A stretch of 64,000 nt of DNA from Scilla litardierei (GCA_030789695.1 CM061140.1:169966319-170030318), one strand, 5' to 3'. Positions 1 to 11,870 are shown, counted from the first letter of the stretch. Translations and numbers: made by a program. The notes: generated by a model not told the origin, from the sequence alone.

Positions 1-3000
1 CCGGAGTCTTTGAGAGGGCGGGTATCGGGCCGTCGCCTCCCCACAGCCTCTATAGTCGGACGGGTATTGGGCCGTCGCCTACCCCGCATATGGCGCTCCG
101 GTTTGTGTGGCTAAGCTCCGTAAGCTTGCCCCGGAGGTCTTCTTTGGTGGGGGGGAGCGAGCGCGTAGCTCGGCCCGTGCCCCTCTCCGGTTTGGGTGGC
201 GAGGATTGGTCCTGCCCCGGAGTCTTTGAGAGGGCAGGTATTGGGCCGTCGCCTCCCCGCAGCCTCTATAGTCGGACGGGTATTGGGCCGTCGCCTACCC
301 CGCATATGGCACTCCGGTTTGGGTGGCTAAGCTTCGTAAGCTTGCCCCGGAGGTCTTCTTTGGTGGGGGGAGCGAGCGCGTAGCTCGGACCGTGCCCCTG
401 TCCGGTTTGGGTGGCGAGGATTGGTCCTGCCCCGGAGTCTTTGAGAGGGAGGGTATCTGACCGTCGCCTCCCCGCAGCCTCTATAGTCGGACGGGTATTG
501 GGCCGTCGCCTACCCCGCATATGGCGCTCCAATTTGGGTGGCTAAGATCCGTAAGCTTGCCCCGGAGGTCTTATTTGGTGGGGGGGGAGCGAGCGCGTAG
601 CTCGGCCCGTGCCCCTCTCCGGTTTGGGTGACGAGGATTGGTCCTGTCCTGGAGTCTTTGAGAGGGCGGGTATCAGGCCGTCGCCTCCCCGCAGCCTCTA
701 TAGTCGGACGGGTATTTGGCCGTCACCTACCCTGCATATGGCGCTCCGGTTTGGGTGGCTAAGCTCCGTAAGCTTGCCCCGGAGGTCTTCTTTGGTGGGG
801 GGAGCGAGCGTGTAGCTCGGCCCGTGCCCCTCTCTGGTTTGGGTGGCGAGGATTGGTCCTGCCCCGGAGTCTTTGAGAGGGCGTGTCTTGGGCCGTCGCC
901 TCCCCGCAGCCTCTATAGTCGGACGGGTATTGGGCCGTCGCCTACCCCGCATTTGGCGCTCCGGTTTGGGTGGCTATGCTCCGTAAGCTTGCCTCGGAGG
1001 TCTTCTTTGGTTGGGGGGGAGCGAGCGCGTAGCTCGGCCCGTGCCCCTCTCCGGTTTGGGTGGCGAGGATTGGTCCTGCCCCGGAGCCTTTGAGAGGGCG
1101 GGTATCGTGCCGTCGCCTCCCCGCAGCCTCTATAGTCGGACGGGTATTGGGCCGTCGCCTACCCCGCATATGACGCTCCGGTTTGGGTGGCTAAGCTCCG
1201 TAAGCTTGCCCCGGAGGTCTTCTTTGGTGGGCGGGAGCGAGCGCGTAGCTCGGCCCGTGCCCCTCTCTGGTTTGGGTGGCGAGGATTGGTCCTGCCCCGG
1301 AGTCTTTGAGATGGCATGTATTGGGCGGTCGCCTCCCCGCAGCCTCTATAGTCAGACGGGTATTGGGCCGTCGCCTACCCCGCATATGGCGCTCCGGTTT
1401 GGGTGGCTAAGCTCCGTAAGCTTGCCCCGGAGGTCTTCTTTGGTGGGGGAGCGAGCGCGTAGCTCGGCCCGTGCCCCTCTCCGGTTTGGGTGGCGAGGAT
1501 TGGTCCTGCCCCGGAGTCTTTGAGAGGGCGGGTATCGGACCGTCGCCTCCCCGCAGCCTTTATAGTCGGACGGGTATTGGGCCGTCGCCTACCCCGCATA
1601 TGGCGCTCCGGTTTGGGTGCCTAAGCTCTGTAAACTTGCCCCGGAGGTCTTCTTTGGTGGGGGAGAGCGAGCACGTAGCTCGGCCCGTGCCCCTCTCCAG
1701 TTTGGGTGGCGAGGATTGGTCCTGCCCCGGAGTCTTTGAGAGGGAGGGTATTGGGCCGTCGCCTCTCCGCAGCCCATATAGTCAGACGGGTATTGGGCCG
1801 TCGCCTACCCCGCATATGGCGCTCCGGTTAGGGTGGCTAAGCTCCGTAAGCTTGCCCCGGAGGTCTTCTTTGGTGGGGGGGAGCGAGCGCGTAGCTCGGC
1901 CCGTGCCCCTCTCCGGTTTGGGTGGCGAGGATTGGTCCTACCCCGGAGTCTTTGAGAGGGTGGGTATTGGGCCGTCGCCTCCCCGCAGTCTCTATAGTCG
2001 GACGGGTATTGGGTCGTCGCTTACCCCGCATATGGCGCTCCGGTTTGGGTGGCTAAGCTTCGTAAGCTTGCCCCGGAGGTCTTCTTTGGTGGGGGGGAGC
2101 GAGCGCGTAGCTCGGTCCGTGCCCCTCTCCGGTTTGGGTGGCGAGGATTGGTCCTGCCCCGGAGTCTTTGAGAGGGAGGGTATCGGGCCGTCGCCTCCCC
2201 GCAGCCTCTATAGTCGGACGGGTATTGGGCCGTCGCCTACCCCGCATATGGCGCTCCGGTTTGGGTGGCTAAGCTCCGTAAGCTTGCCCCGGAGGTCTTA
2301 TTTGGTGGGGGGGAGCGAGCGCGTAGCTCGGTCCGTGTCTCTCTCCGGTTTGGGTGGCAAGGATTGGTCCTGCCCCGGAGTCTTTGAGAGGGCGGGTATC
2401 AGGCCTTCGCCTCCCCGCAGCCTCTATAGTCGGACGGGTATTGGGCCGTCGCCTACCCCGCATATGGCGCTCCGGTTTGGGTGGCTAAGCTCCGTAAGCT
2501 TGCCCCGGAGGTCTTCTTTGGTGGGGGGGAGCGAGCGTGTAGCTCGGCCCGTGCCCCTCTCCGGTTTGGGTGGCGAGGATTGGTCCTGCCCCGGAGTCTT
2601 TGAGAGGGCGGGTATCGGGCCGTCGCCTCCCCGCAGCCTCTATAGTCGGACGGGTATTGGGCCGTCGCCTACCCCGCATATGGCGCTCCGGTTTAGGTGG
2701 CTACGCTCCGTAAGCTTGCCCCGGAGGTCTTCTTTGGTGGGGGGAGCGAGCGCGTAGCTCGGCCCGTGCCCCTCTCCGGTTTGGGTGGCGAGGATTGGTC
2801 CTGCCCCGGAGTCTTTGAGAGGGCTGGTATTGGGCCGTCGCGTCCCTGCAGGCTCTATAGTCGGACGGGTATTGGGCCGTCGGCTACCCCGCATATGGCG
2901 CTCCGGTTTGGGTGACTAAGCTCCGTAAGCTTGCCCCGGAGGTCTTCTTTGGTAGGGGGGAGCGAGCGCGTAGCTCGGCCCGTGCCCCTCTCTGGTTTGG

Positions 3001-3240
3001 GTGGCGAGGATTGGTCCTGCCCCGGAGTCTTTGAGAAGGCGGGTATTGGGCCGTCGCCTCCCCGCAGCCTCTATAGTCGGACGGGTATTGGGCCGTCGCC
3101 TACCCCGTATATGGCGCTCCGGTTTGGGTTGCTAAGCTCCGTAAGCTTGCCCCGGAGGTCTTCTTTGGTGGGGGAGCGAGCGCGTAGCTCGGCCCGTGCC
3201 CCTCTCCGGTTTGGGTGGCGAGGATTGGTCCTGCCCCGAA
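1..3240. repeat. 216-bp satellite array, about 15 head-to-tail copies
   Basis: About 15 tandem copies of a GC-rich 216-bp unit fill this stretch and continue past the left edge. The word CATATGGCGCTCCGG recurs every ~216 bp (for example near 1807, 2024, 2240 and 2457). Each unit has an internal structure: GGGCCGTCGCCT occurs twice 42-43 bp apart, CTCCGGTTTGGGTGGC occurs twice, and GCCCCGGAG occurs twice. The unit therefore grew from older internal duplications. Every full unit carries an AAGCTT (HindIII) site. Because 216 is a multiple of three, long open frames of periodic protein arise on both strands; I treat these as composition effects, not genes. The last copy breaks off near 3240, about 150 bp from the protease end of a minus-strand gypsy element, so the array may sit in that element's 3' internal region. 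Confidence 0.95.
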
Positions 3241-3388
3241 GTCTTGCGTCTCTGGGCTGAAATTTTCAGGTCGAAATGGCGAAATTTGAAGATGCGTAAG
3301 GAAAAAGGGTATTTCATTCGAGACTTACAGTTTCCGACTACATCATGACTGGTGTTCCGCGTTCTTCAGAGGGATTAGCCCGCCCTCA

Positions 3389-4158
3389 TCAATGGGAGCT
3401 GGGATGGGCGCGGCAGGTCTGGTACTCTTCTGCGATGCCGTCAGCAGGAGCCGGCTTTTGATGGTAGGAGTCGTCCCTCCACCCGGGTAGGTCGACCCTC
3501 AGGTTTTGCTCTGGACCCTTGTGTTTGGTCGATCCCACGTAGCAGCTCCTGGACAGCTTCTGGCTTCCCCGCACTGACCCAACCCCTCCGGGGGTTTGGA
3601 ACTTGACCATCTGGTGGAGTAGGCTGGGGAGCGCCCCGATGGCCGCCATGTAGGGTCGTCCAATGATCCCGTTGTATGCCGACGCAATGTTGACCACAAC
3701 GAACAGAGTCATTCGGGTGACTACCTGCGGTTCTTCTCCGAGGGTTATTGGCTAGGTGATCACTCCTACAATAGGGGTCGAGTGACCGGTGAAGCCGACG
3801 AGGGGCCCGGTGCAGGGTCTCAGGTCCGTCGGCCTTAGCCCCATCTTTTCGATTGTGGACATAAACAGAATGTCGCAAGAGCTCCCTGTGTCAATCAGGA
3901 GGCGGCTGACGATGGCCGTCCCTATTTGGGCCTCGATGACGATGGCGTCGTCGTGGGGCAGCTCGACTCCATCTAGATCCTCGTCGCTGAAAGTAATGGG
4001 AGGGTAGGTTATCCTTCTCCCCCTCGGATCCCCTCCGAAACCCGCCGTCATAACCTGCCTCGCGTACGCCTTTTTGCTTGACGATGACGCTCCTCCGGAG
4101 GACGGCCTGCCACATATCGTGTTTATGCGCATGACCGGTTTTCGGGGGAGAGGTTCTT
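3389..4158 (-). pseudogene. Ty3/gypsy aspartic protease region (distal part of split gag-pro)
   Basis: Minus-strand fragment of a retroelement polyprotein. The retropepsin active site reads LLIDTGSSCDILF (near 3850-3890), preceded by a conserved FSDEDLDGVELPHDDAIVI stretch. A second frame at 3389-3712 continues with YNGIIGRP and GVGSVRGSQ-like motifs typical of plant gypsy protease C-termini, so at least one frameshift lies near 3710-3760. A retropepsin would cut the polyprotein into gag and enzymes. No reverse transcriptase, RNase H or integrase follows; about 150 bp further on the satellite begins, so the element looks non-autonomous or lost its pol. The 5' part of the same reading unit is at 7831-9820, separated by the inserted solo LTR. 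Protease identity is secure; the clade (Retand/Tat-like) is inferred. Confidence 0.85.
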
Positions 4159-7100
4159 TGTAACGGTCCGTATTTTTTCAATACAACTATTCACGTAATT
4201 TCAATTTTTAAACTATTTTATAATGGTTTGTCAGGAGTTTTACGATTTCAAAAATTTCTTATAAAAATATTTTGAGATACCAGACTAGTCATGAAGTATT
4301 TTAGTAAGTTCGAGTTTCATCAAATACTCTAAACGATTCTGATAAAAATTCATTTTCAGTTATTACCGTTTTTTATTAATGAATTTATTTTCTATTCAAA
4401 CATCTTCAAAACTTTTTCAAACTTTTACAGTAACATTCAATGATCAATTAGGGCTTCCCACATTGATTTCGTAATTTTCTGAAGTCAAATCAATAGAGAA
4501 CCCACAAACCCGCTTTCTAAACGTTTTGGCCTAAAACACGTATCTCCGTAGCTCAAACCCTGAAACGATCTTCGTATTCGCATCCTCGTGACGATACGAT
4601 CCCGTGGGTATGTTTTCGTAATTTTTCGGACACGTTTACTAGTAGGGGCAAAAAAATCGTAATTTTGTATTTTTGACATTTTCTACTAATTACGTGTTTA
4701 CCTAGCTAATTACCCTATCAACTATTTCAATTAACTTTAACCTACCCATCCCAACACGTAAGTACCAATCCCAACATGTAAGTAGCCCATGTGTTTCATG
4801 GGTTACTTAAAATTCTACACTTAGTCTAAAGTGATAAACCTAACCTATTTAATATCTACCTAATTACATTAATTCCTTTGACTAACTTGTTCTATATGAA
4901 GTTAATCCCCTATATAATACCCCTAACCCCTACACAGCTCGGCCCAGGCCCGTGATCCTCTCCCCACTCTCATTTTCGCTCAGCCCCTACCCACGTAAAA
5001 CCCTCCCCTTCTTCTTCGTTCTCTCCTCCACGCTCACCCTCTCCGTTCGCACACACCCCCCGAGCGACAGTGCCTCTGATTGCTCCGCCTCCGACCGCCC
5101 ACAACACCCCCGAGATCGCCTCACACAGCTTCTCCCTCTCTCTTCCGTCGATCTTCGACCATCCCCGACGCTGCATCGCCAACAACACCGACCCACGGCC
5201 ATCCTCCGAGCACACGCCAGCACCAACGCTGCACGGAGCCTCCCCGACGTCGTTCGCCTCCGCAGGTCGCTACCTCACACCTCGGATCCCCGCCACGACA
5301 CCGGAGCAGCAGCAGCAGCTGCTGACTAAGCCCCCACCGCCGTCCGAGCAAAGGAGCTCCGTCCCCGCCGTATACTCGTCGCCGGAGCACCCCGTCCGCC
5401 TGCAGCAGCCTCAGCAGCGTCAGCGCCGCCCCCCGACAGCCCCGAGGCCTCCATCTCCGCCCAGCACGCCCCACAGCGCCTCACCGGAGCACCCGCCTAC
5501 ATCCGCCTTTGCGAGCTCCGCCAACGTCGACTTCAGCCACCACCCTCTTTGCAACCCTCCGCCTTCGTCACCGACCCTCAGCACCTCTGTCGCCGTCCTC
5601 CCAACACTCGGCACGTCGCCCCGCCTCCGTTAAGCTCCCGCTGCCTCCAACACCGCCACCGTAGCAGCTCCCCGACGTCCCTCGACCGCCGTTCCCAGTC
5701 TCCGCCTCCCACCACCGTCGTGAGCTTCGCCGATGTCGACGCTACCGCTCCGCCGCCGCCGCTGTCCCCCGCCACGACGATGTCGACGCAGAGAGCCCCC
5801 CGATGCAACGTAAGGAGCGAAGGTTAATTACAATGGCATTTTCATAATTTCGAAGTTAAATTCGTATTTTCGTATTTTAATAGTTATTAAATGGTGTTTA
5901 ATGGATTTAAATCCATAACTTGAAATATAAGCCCTAGAAAAATACAAAGCCAGCTCCAGAAAATCAGAAATGACATTCTGGACCCAATGGCACTAGTTTC
6001 ATCTTAATCGGACGCTTAGTTTGTCCAGAATTAATTTTTAAGCTTAAAAATTAAATACGTTATTTTCGATTAAAAATCCGTAACTTGTTATTTTCACATA
6101 CAATTATATGTGAGAAAAATATATGTTAAAATACTCTTCGAGACGGTCATTTTGACAGCTTATTTGCAACTTCCCGATGCAGATTGCATCCGGAATAAAT
6201 TGTTAAATAAATACGTTACTTAATTAAAAATAGTTTTAAATTATTTTTAAGCTTTTAAAAATTATAAAAATTACAACAAGCTTCAGAAAAATATTTTGTC
6301 TTTCAGTAAAAGTATTTTCATTATATATAGCCTATAGAAAAATTTAGAATGATTTTTGACAACGTTTTAACTAGTTTAGAAAATCAAAACGATCAGATTA
6401 TTTAGATAGTAACGTTGTGTGTTTTAAATATTTTTGGTGCAAACTATTGTGCACCTACTTCAGAGGAAGACCTAGATCAAATTCCGGCTAGCTACGACAG
6501 TCTCGAAATTTGTAAGTCACTCTAATTCTAACTTTAGAAATTTAGCCAGTGCACTCGTATGAACTTAGGACCTCATATATATTCTCAAAACAGCTATTGA
6601 CTTGAACCAATGATTAGAGACCTAATTAACTAGAAAACTGATCAATAATGGAATGACCATGGGTTTCAAAGCATTGCTCAGGATAGTGCACTTTTATGAA
6701 ATTAAATATCATAGTTGTTGGACTTCAAAGCATTGCTCAGGACTGCCATTCTCTGTTAAGGCTTCTGTCTTGACTTTTCAACAAGTAAAACTCTTTGGAG
6801 TGTTGTTAATGCCTTTGAACATCTTTGGAGTGGGACTATTGTGCATAACTCTATTGGTATGTGAGTCAGTCTATCACGACCGTCGTTAGTGTCTTTGTCT
6901 TTGAGACAACGGATTGACGTACCGCATTGAAAAGTAATGATTGAATGGAATACCGTGGAACATCCTATTGAAATTGAATGCTTAAAATTAGTTGGCACAT
7001 CACTGGGTTTTTTGGTGTAACTTATATTAGAGAAAGTGCGGGAGCGACCGCGAGCCATCTACACATTTCACCGTACCGTACCGACCGTTACCGACCGTCT

Positions 7101-7830
7101 AAATGAAATAAACCGTCTAAAGTGATTTGAGATTCGCCCAGATGAGCGCCCCCGTGGCAGGAGATGGGCTCAATGGTTGCACACTGTACTTTCCTATATA
7201 AGTCACGTAGTTTTTAATGTTACTATTGTCTACTTGTCCTTTTAGTGTTACTACATCTGCCTGGTTGTCCTACTATTGCCTGCCGGTTAAAATATTGTTT
7301 TTACTATATGCCATGCTACAGTTGTTGTTCTCGTACGTTACTTTGCACTTGCACAGTCACCTTTACTTTATGCATTACATGCACTTTACTTACCACACTT
7401 GAACAGCCACCAGTACTTTACTTTTCGCTCGTATATGCATGTCTGTTCTTACCTTACTTTTTGCACCTGCATGATCATCTATAGCCTGTTCCATACTTTT
7501 GCACTACTTTATTTCTATTGTTAGAATTGTTGTGACTTACCTACGGTTCCATCTCCGTGGCACCGCAGACGACGTACATATGGAGGTAGATGCTCCTGAG
7601 CTAATAGCGCCAGAATTCGACCGCAGCTTCCAGAGTTATTTCACTTATGTACTTTTCTACTTTCATGTATTTTTGTTGGGACATATTGTACAGTATGGAT
7701 TGTAATAATTGGACACTATTTGAGTATTTTTGTACATCTCTGCATCGTGGCTATTTTGTTTTCACTGGTAACCTGCAGGACCTGCGCAAATATCAAATAA
7801 GTAACGGGCCCCCGAGAGCGGGTCGTTACA
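4159..7830 (+). mobile_element. Large solo LTR (Del/Tekay-like) inserted in gag-pro
   Basis: The segment begins TGTAACGGTCCG and ends GCGGGTCGTTACA, an imperfect terminal inverted repeat with TG...CA ends. It is flanked by a perfect 5-bp target duplication TTCTT (4154-4158 and 7831-7835). No gag, pol, PBS or second LTR is found inside its 3672 bp, so it is a solo LTR. A TATA-like TATATAAT at 4911-4918 followed by a C/T-rich leader suggests plus orientation. That layout resembles the LTR starting at 59331 (TGTAACGGCCGG). The C-rich part around 4950-5800 gives open frames with Pro/Ser/Arg-rich translations that I do not regard as genes. Del/Tekay affiliation rests on the TGTAACG terminus and large size only. 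Confidence 0.88.
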
Positions 7831-9820
7831 TTCTTCCCGCTCACCGGGCGTCGGAGGGTCTGCTCTTCGTGCCCTCCGGTGGTTCCCCTCCTCTCGGTCT
7901 GGTCCCCTGCCCCCGACGAAGCCCCCTAGGTGGCCCGCCTGGATCAGGCACTCGATTTCCCTTTTGAGGGTGAAGCAGTCATCGGTGTCATGGCCGTGGT
8001 CCCGGTGGTATCGGCAATATTTTCGGAAATCTCTCCGGGCCGGATCCGACTTCATCTCCCGAGGCGGCTCCGGCAGCAGTCCAGCTCTCGTCGCCGCGGC
8101 CATCATCTCTATCAGGGGGGGCATTGAGCTGCGTGTAATGCGCCCGTAGGGGACCTTCTTGTCTCGGGATGACTCGGGTGGGCCCTTGGGCCGGGGCGAA
8201 CTCTCGGGCCGGGCCAGGGCGATCTTGTGGGCGTCGCCCCGCCGGTTCGCGCCTTGGTTGGGCCAATTGGTCACACCCTCGATGCCCCTCTTCTTGCCTT
8301 GGCCGAGGGTGTGACCGGGGCTCGCCTTGGAGCGGCCTCGCAGGGGGAAATATGGCCTTTGTGCCGAGAGTCTCTTCGGCCAATGCATGCCTCTCCGCCA
8401 TAGCAACCAGCGCCTCATAGTCGGTCGGTGGATCTCGGAGCAGGGATTTGTGGAGGCTCCGAGTCCGCAGTCCCGTCTTGAAGGCCAACATGAGTACCTC
8501 GTCGCCGCAGGTCACCACCGCCAGTCTCTCATCCTGAAAGCGGCGCAGGTATCTACCCGTCGTCTCCCCTTCTCCTTGGACTATCGTGCTGAGATAGTCC
8601 AAGGGCTTCTTCTTCGTCCGCCCGGCCCGAAACTCTTGGCAGAACTTATGGGACAGCTCGCCAAAGCTCCCAATGGATCTTGCGGGTAGGCCGAAGTACC
8701 AATCCAACGCTGTGTCCCTCAGACTTTGCGAGAAATGCCGGCATAGGAACGCCTCATCCACATCCTGCGCCTCCATTGCCCCCGGTATTGTTGCACGTGC
8801 GTGAGGGGGTCGCCTCTTCCGTTGTATGTGGCCAGGTGGGGGGGTTTGAATGTTACGGGCCGTGGGGCGGACGTGATCCACCGTGCCAGCGGCGTGGCCT
8901 CCTCTGGGTAGGTAGGGCGCTCGGGCGCATCCCCCTTCGCCATTCGGGGGTCTGGCTCCGTTCGCGCCTCGGCTGCCGACGGTCCTCCCGCCCCGGGGAG
9001 TAGCGTGACGGTCGCCTGGCAGGGCTCCTTCCCCGGGTTGAGGATTCGACGGGTTGCGGGCTATGGTTCTCCCAGTACCATCACCCTCCAGCCGCCTCCC
9101 CCCGGATCTCCATCCGCTCCTGATTCTCCCGCAGAAGCCTTTCGCGCTCGGCGGTAAGGAAGCGTAGTTGTCGACAAACGGCTTCCTCACGCAAGCGATC
9201 GGGAGAGTGGTGCTGGCGAGGCGGACTCCCTCCTCCCGGTGGGGACCGGGCCAACAACGGGCCGCGCCCGTCCCCGAGCCGCCGGCCCGTCGCCGTCACC
9301 TCCGGGACTTCCCGGTTGTCTTCGTTCTCCCTCCTTAGCCTTTCGCGCTCCGCGATGATGAAGCGGAGCTGGTGGCGGGCGGGTTCTTCGTCCTGGTAGG
9401 CCCGCCGGGCGGTCTCGGCCGCTTTGTCCAAATGCCTTTGCGCGGTGGCCACCTCCTCCCGGTGCCTCCGCAGCCGTGCGACCTCCATTTCCTCTTCCAA
9501 GAGCTTCTGTTGGACCGCGATCTCCTTGGCGAGCCCCCTGTCTCCCCCTCCTCCTCGAACTGAGGGTGAAGATTTCGTCTCACGTTTGGGGGCTCCGAGG
9601 GGCCGGGCGGTGGCTCCGCTCCCGCCGCCGCGTAGCCTCCCATCGCCTGAGTGACGGCTTCGAAGCCCTTCTGGGTGGCGCGGGCCGAGATTTGGACCGT
9701 CCCGACGTCTATCCCCGGAGGGGGGTCGGTCGCCGGGGTGATTAGTAGAGAGAGTGGCTCCTGACCCACGGGATCCTTGCCGTGGTCAGGGTTCCGAGTG
9801 ATCGGCATGGAGTCTAACAT
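7831..9820 (-). pseudogene. Ty3/gypsy gag (capsid and zinc-knuckle-like region), frameshifted
   Basis: The minus-strand reading starts at an ATG ending at 9820, 16 bp from the primer binding site. The order is an acidic/proline-rich N-terminus; a charged coiled coil (~9081-9500) containing two similar blocks, QLRFIIAERERLRREN and QLRFLTAERERLLREN; a retrotransposon gag domain (~8250-8800) with motifs such as LRDTALDWYFGLP and FCQEFR; and a C-terminal KYCRYHRDHGHDTDDC (~7990-8040), the HDT-type knuckle seen in plant gag-asp_protease proteins. Gag would form the virus-like particle in the cytoplasm. The conserved blocks lie in different frames, with shifts near 9550, 8800 and 8050-8340, so the copy is dead. 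Its frame runs straight into the protease at 3389-4158 if the inserted solo LTR and one target-site copy are ignored. Confidence 0.85.
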
Positions 9821-9835
9821 GGGTGTGACCCTTCG

Positions 9836-9855
9836 TTCCCACAGACGACGCCAAT
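9836..9855 (-). other. Primer binding site of the gag-protease element
   Basis: Read on the minus strand, the LTR ends in CGCAACA and is followed at once by ATTGGCGTCGTCTGTGGGAA, the PBS layout of plant Retand/Ogre-type gypsy elements. It lies directly upstream of the gag start. I do not assign the tRNA with certainty. Confidence 0.7.
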
Positions 9856-10991
9856 TGTTGCGGGGTGGAACTCGCGTACAATGAATTTGTATTGAGGGGA
9901 ACCAAGGGCACGGTGGTTATATTGATAAGAGGATTTAGGTGGGCTATTTAACAGGTGATTAGTGGGGTGAAGAGGCTAAACTTGCCGCCGGGGGAGACCA
10001 CGGAGTCAAATCTCGTCGGACACGGCAGGGGAGGATCGGGTGGCGGGAGCCAAAGGCTGATGTCGACCAAGGGGCGAGCTTTCCTGCACCACGAGCAACT
10101 CGTCAGAAGGGCAGGGTTGGGGTCCAACCCTTGGCCCCTCCGATGCCTAAGTCAGTAATTGGACTTAAAACGGGGGCTAGGCACGCCGGTCAGACTGAGG
10201 GTGTGTCGACCGTGCGTGACGAGCTATATGTGGGAGAACAAAGATATGGACGACCTTTGCTCTCGTGTGTGAATAATGGATTGAGAGAGAATTTTCCAAC
10301 CCCCTCACCGTAAGAAGTGAGGGGGTATTTATACCTGATGGGAGATGACTAGGTGGGGCTGACCTGGCATGCTGACTCGATGTGCTGAGCTGGCTTGGCT
10401 GTCAGCGGAAGCTTCGGACGAGGATGTCAGGAACAGGAGTGCATGCCCTGCTTTTGTCAGACGGCGCAACGGCCGGGGGCACTTTTGTCGGGGTGTCAGG
10501 GCCGAAAGCATTAAGTGGCAGGGGGCTCAGCGGCCAGGGGGTGCTTTGTCAGGTGGTCGGGCGGCGTTAGTGTCAGTCGTGTCCTTACACTAGGTTGTTT
10601 GTCGTGCGTGATGAACCAAAGGTCCGGCAATGCTATCCCCGGCAGCGGGGTTCGTGGGGACCGGCCGGGTCGACCTGCTCCGGGGTTGTCCGGCCCGGCC
10701 GCCCCCTTTTCGATCGCGGGTCGTGGACCGCTGGCAAGGAGGGATATGCACATGCCTCTGTCAGCATCCCGGGCGGCGCTGTTTGAGCGCTCCCCGGGCG
10801 CATCGCCCCTGGCGGGCCGAGCGACTACGGTTGTACGCCTCGGCCGGGAGGGGGGTGTGCTGCGAGGTGCGTCCATTCTCATATAGCCTCGGACCTTCGG
10901 GGCAGCGGCCCTTTCGCAAAGGGGTGATTCAATGAGGTATGTCAGCGGATCTGGGCGGGAGTCGGACTCCCACGATCTTTAGGTCGTAACA
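9856..10991 (-). mobile_element. 5' LTR of the gag-protease gypsy element
   Basis: On the minus strand it begins TGTTACGACC (10991) and ends CGCAACA (9856), adjoining the PBS and gag, which fixes it as the 5' LTR (1136 bp). It carries a TATA box and a stem-loop (10300-10333). The stretch CCTCCGATGCCTAAGTCAGT (10138-10157, plus strand) is a motif that also recurs, diverged, near 16210 and 21250. The 3' LTR would lie left of the window, beyond the satellite, so no target duplication can be checked; the flank after 10991 reads GCTCT. Confidence 0.8.
10300..10333 (-). promoter_or_regulatory. LTR TATA box followed by a 9-bp stem-loop
   Basis: TATAAATA reads on the minus strand at 10326-10333. Immediately downstream in the transcription direction is a perfect inverted repeat: CCCCCTCAC (10300-10308), an 8-nt loop, and GTGAGGGGG (10317-10325). 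The hairpin therefore overlaps the expected transcript start of the retroelement. Confidence 0.65.
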
Positions 10992-11870
10992 GCTCTCATT
11001 CAATATACAAGGTTGGATACCATCCATATATCTGTACCTTCCTCACAAGCTCGCCACGCAAAGCCGTTCTTATACTTTAAGATCGGCATGCGTGTCTGAC
11101 CTACTTCTGAAGGGTCATTTACTGACTTAATCTTCGGAGAGGTTACTGGTTGACAGCCAACACAGCCTTTCTGACGAGCTGCTCGTCGTGTAGGGAGCTC
11201 AGCCCATCTACCAAGCGGTCGACGACCTTTGAGCGAGCTGGGATCCTACATCTCCAAGATCGAGTTCCTAGGCGTATAAGCCTCTACAAAAAAACCCCAT
11301 TAACTTGTAATCATCGTAGCCTTGATTCATCACTATACAAATTTTATTGTTAGACGGATTTGACCCGCAATAGAAGCTCAGGAGACAACTCAGACTAGAG
11401 CATAAGCAGCTCGGAGTCGGCCGCTCGGGCTCAAACCAGAGCGCCAACCATTCGGACGTGGCAGAGATAGCTCGGATGTGGCTCCATCGGCCCGGACCAA
11501 GGCCCATTTGGCTCGGGGCTAGCTCGTCCAACACTTAGCCTGAAGTCTACACCATCCCCCGTCCAGCCACGACAACAACAGCCCTGGCAGGGGCAACCAC
11601 CCTCCATTGACGGATCAAGACCAGCGAGTCTGGGGGCAGCTCGCTCAGGGCTGAAATATCAGCAGCCAGTAGCTTGGATTGAAGCCTACTCAGCGTGAGG
11701 CTAGCTCGTCTGAGATCCAATCAATTGTCGAAGTCATCATACAACTAGCTAATGCTACTGTAACAATATTGTACCCTCATGTAATAATATACGTGGTGAG
11801 AAAACACCCGCAAACACATTAGCAATGAGCCTTCCCCAGTTACAAGAAAGAAATATGTATAATTAAATGA
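10992..11870. other. Unassigned repeat-like flank of the LTR
   Basis: I see no gene here. The stretch from about 11140 to 11720 is rich in GCTCGG and AGCTCGTC words, resembling 53600-53880 and old gypsy LTR sequence. No LTR ends, PBS or coding domain could be placed. A short frame at 11150-11353 has no recognisable motif. Confidence 0.35.

Noticed and set aside
1471..2757. 428-residue open frame of 72-residue repeats in the satellite
   Set aside because: It follows only from the 216-bp period being a multiple of three; frames are open on both strands, shift between units, and have no promoter, intron or known domain.
1..3240. CRISPR-like array
   Set aside because: Tandem units are directly adjacent with no unique spacers, and the context is a plant nuclear genome.
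4952..5827. Several Pro/Ser/Arg-rich open frames
   Set aside because: They lie in the C/T-rich leader of the solo LTR, overlap on both strands and have no domain.
8680..9003. Plus-strand frames across gag
   Set aside because: Shadows of the minus-strand gag in GC-rich DNA; no domains.
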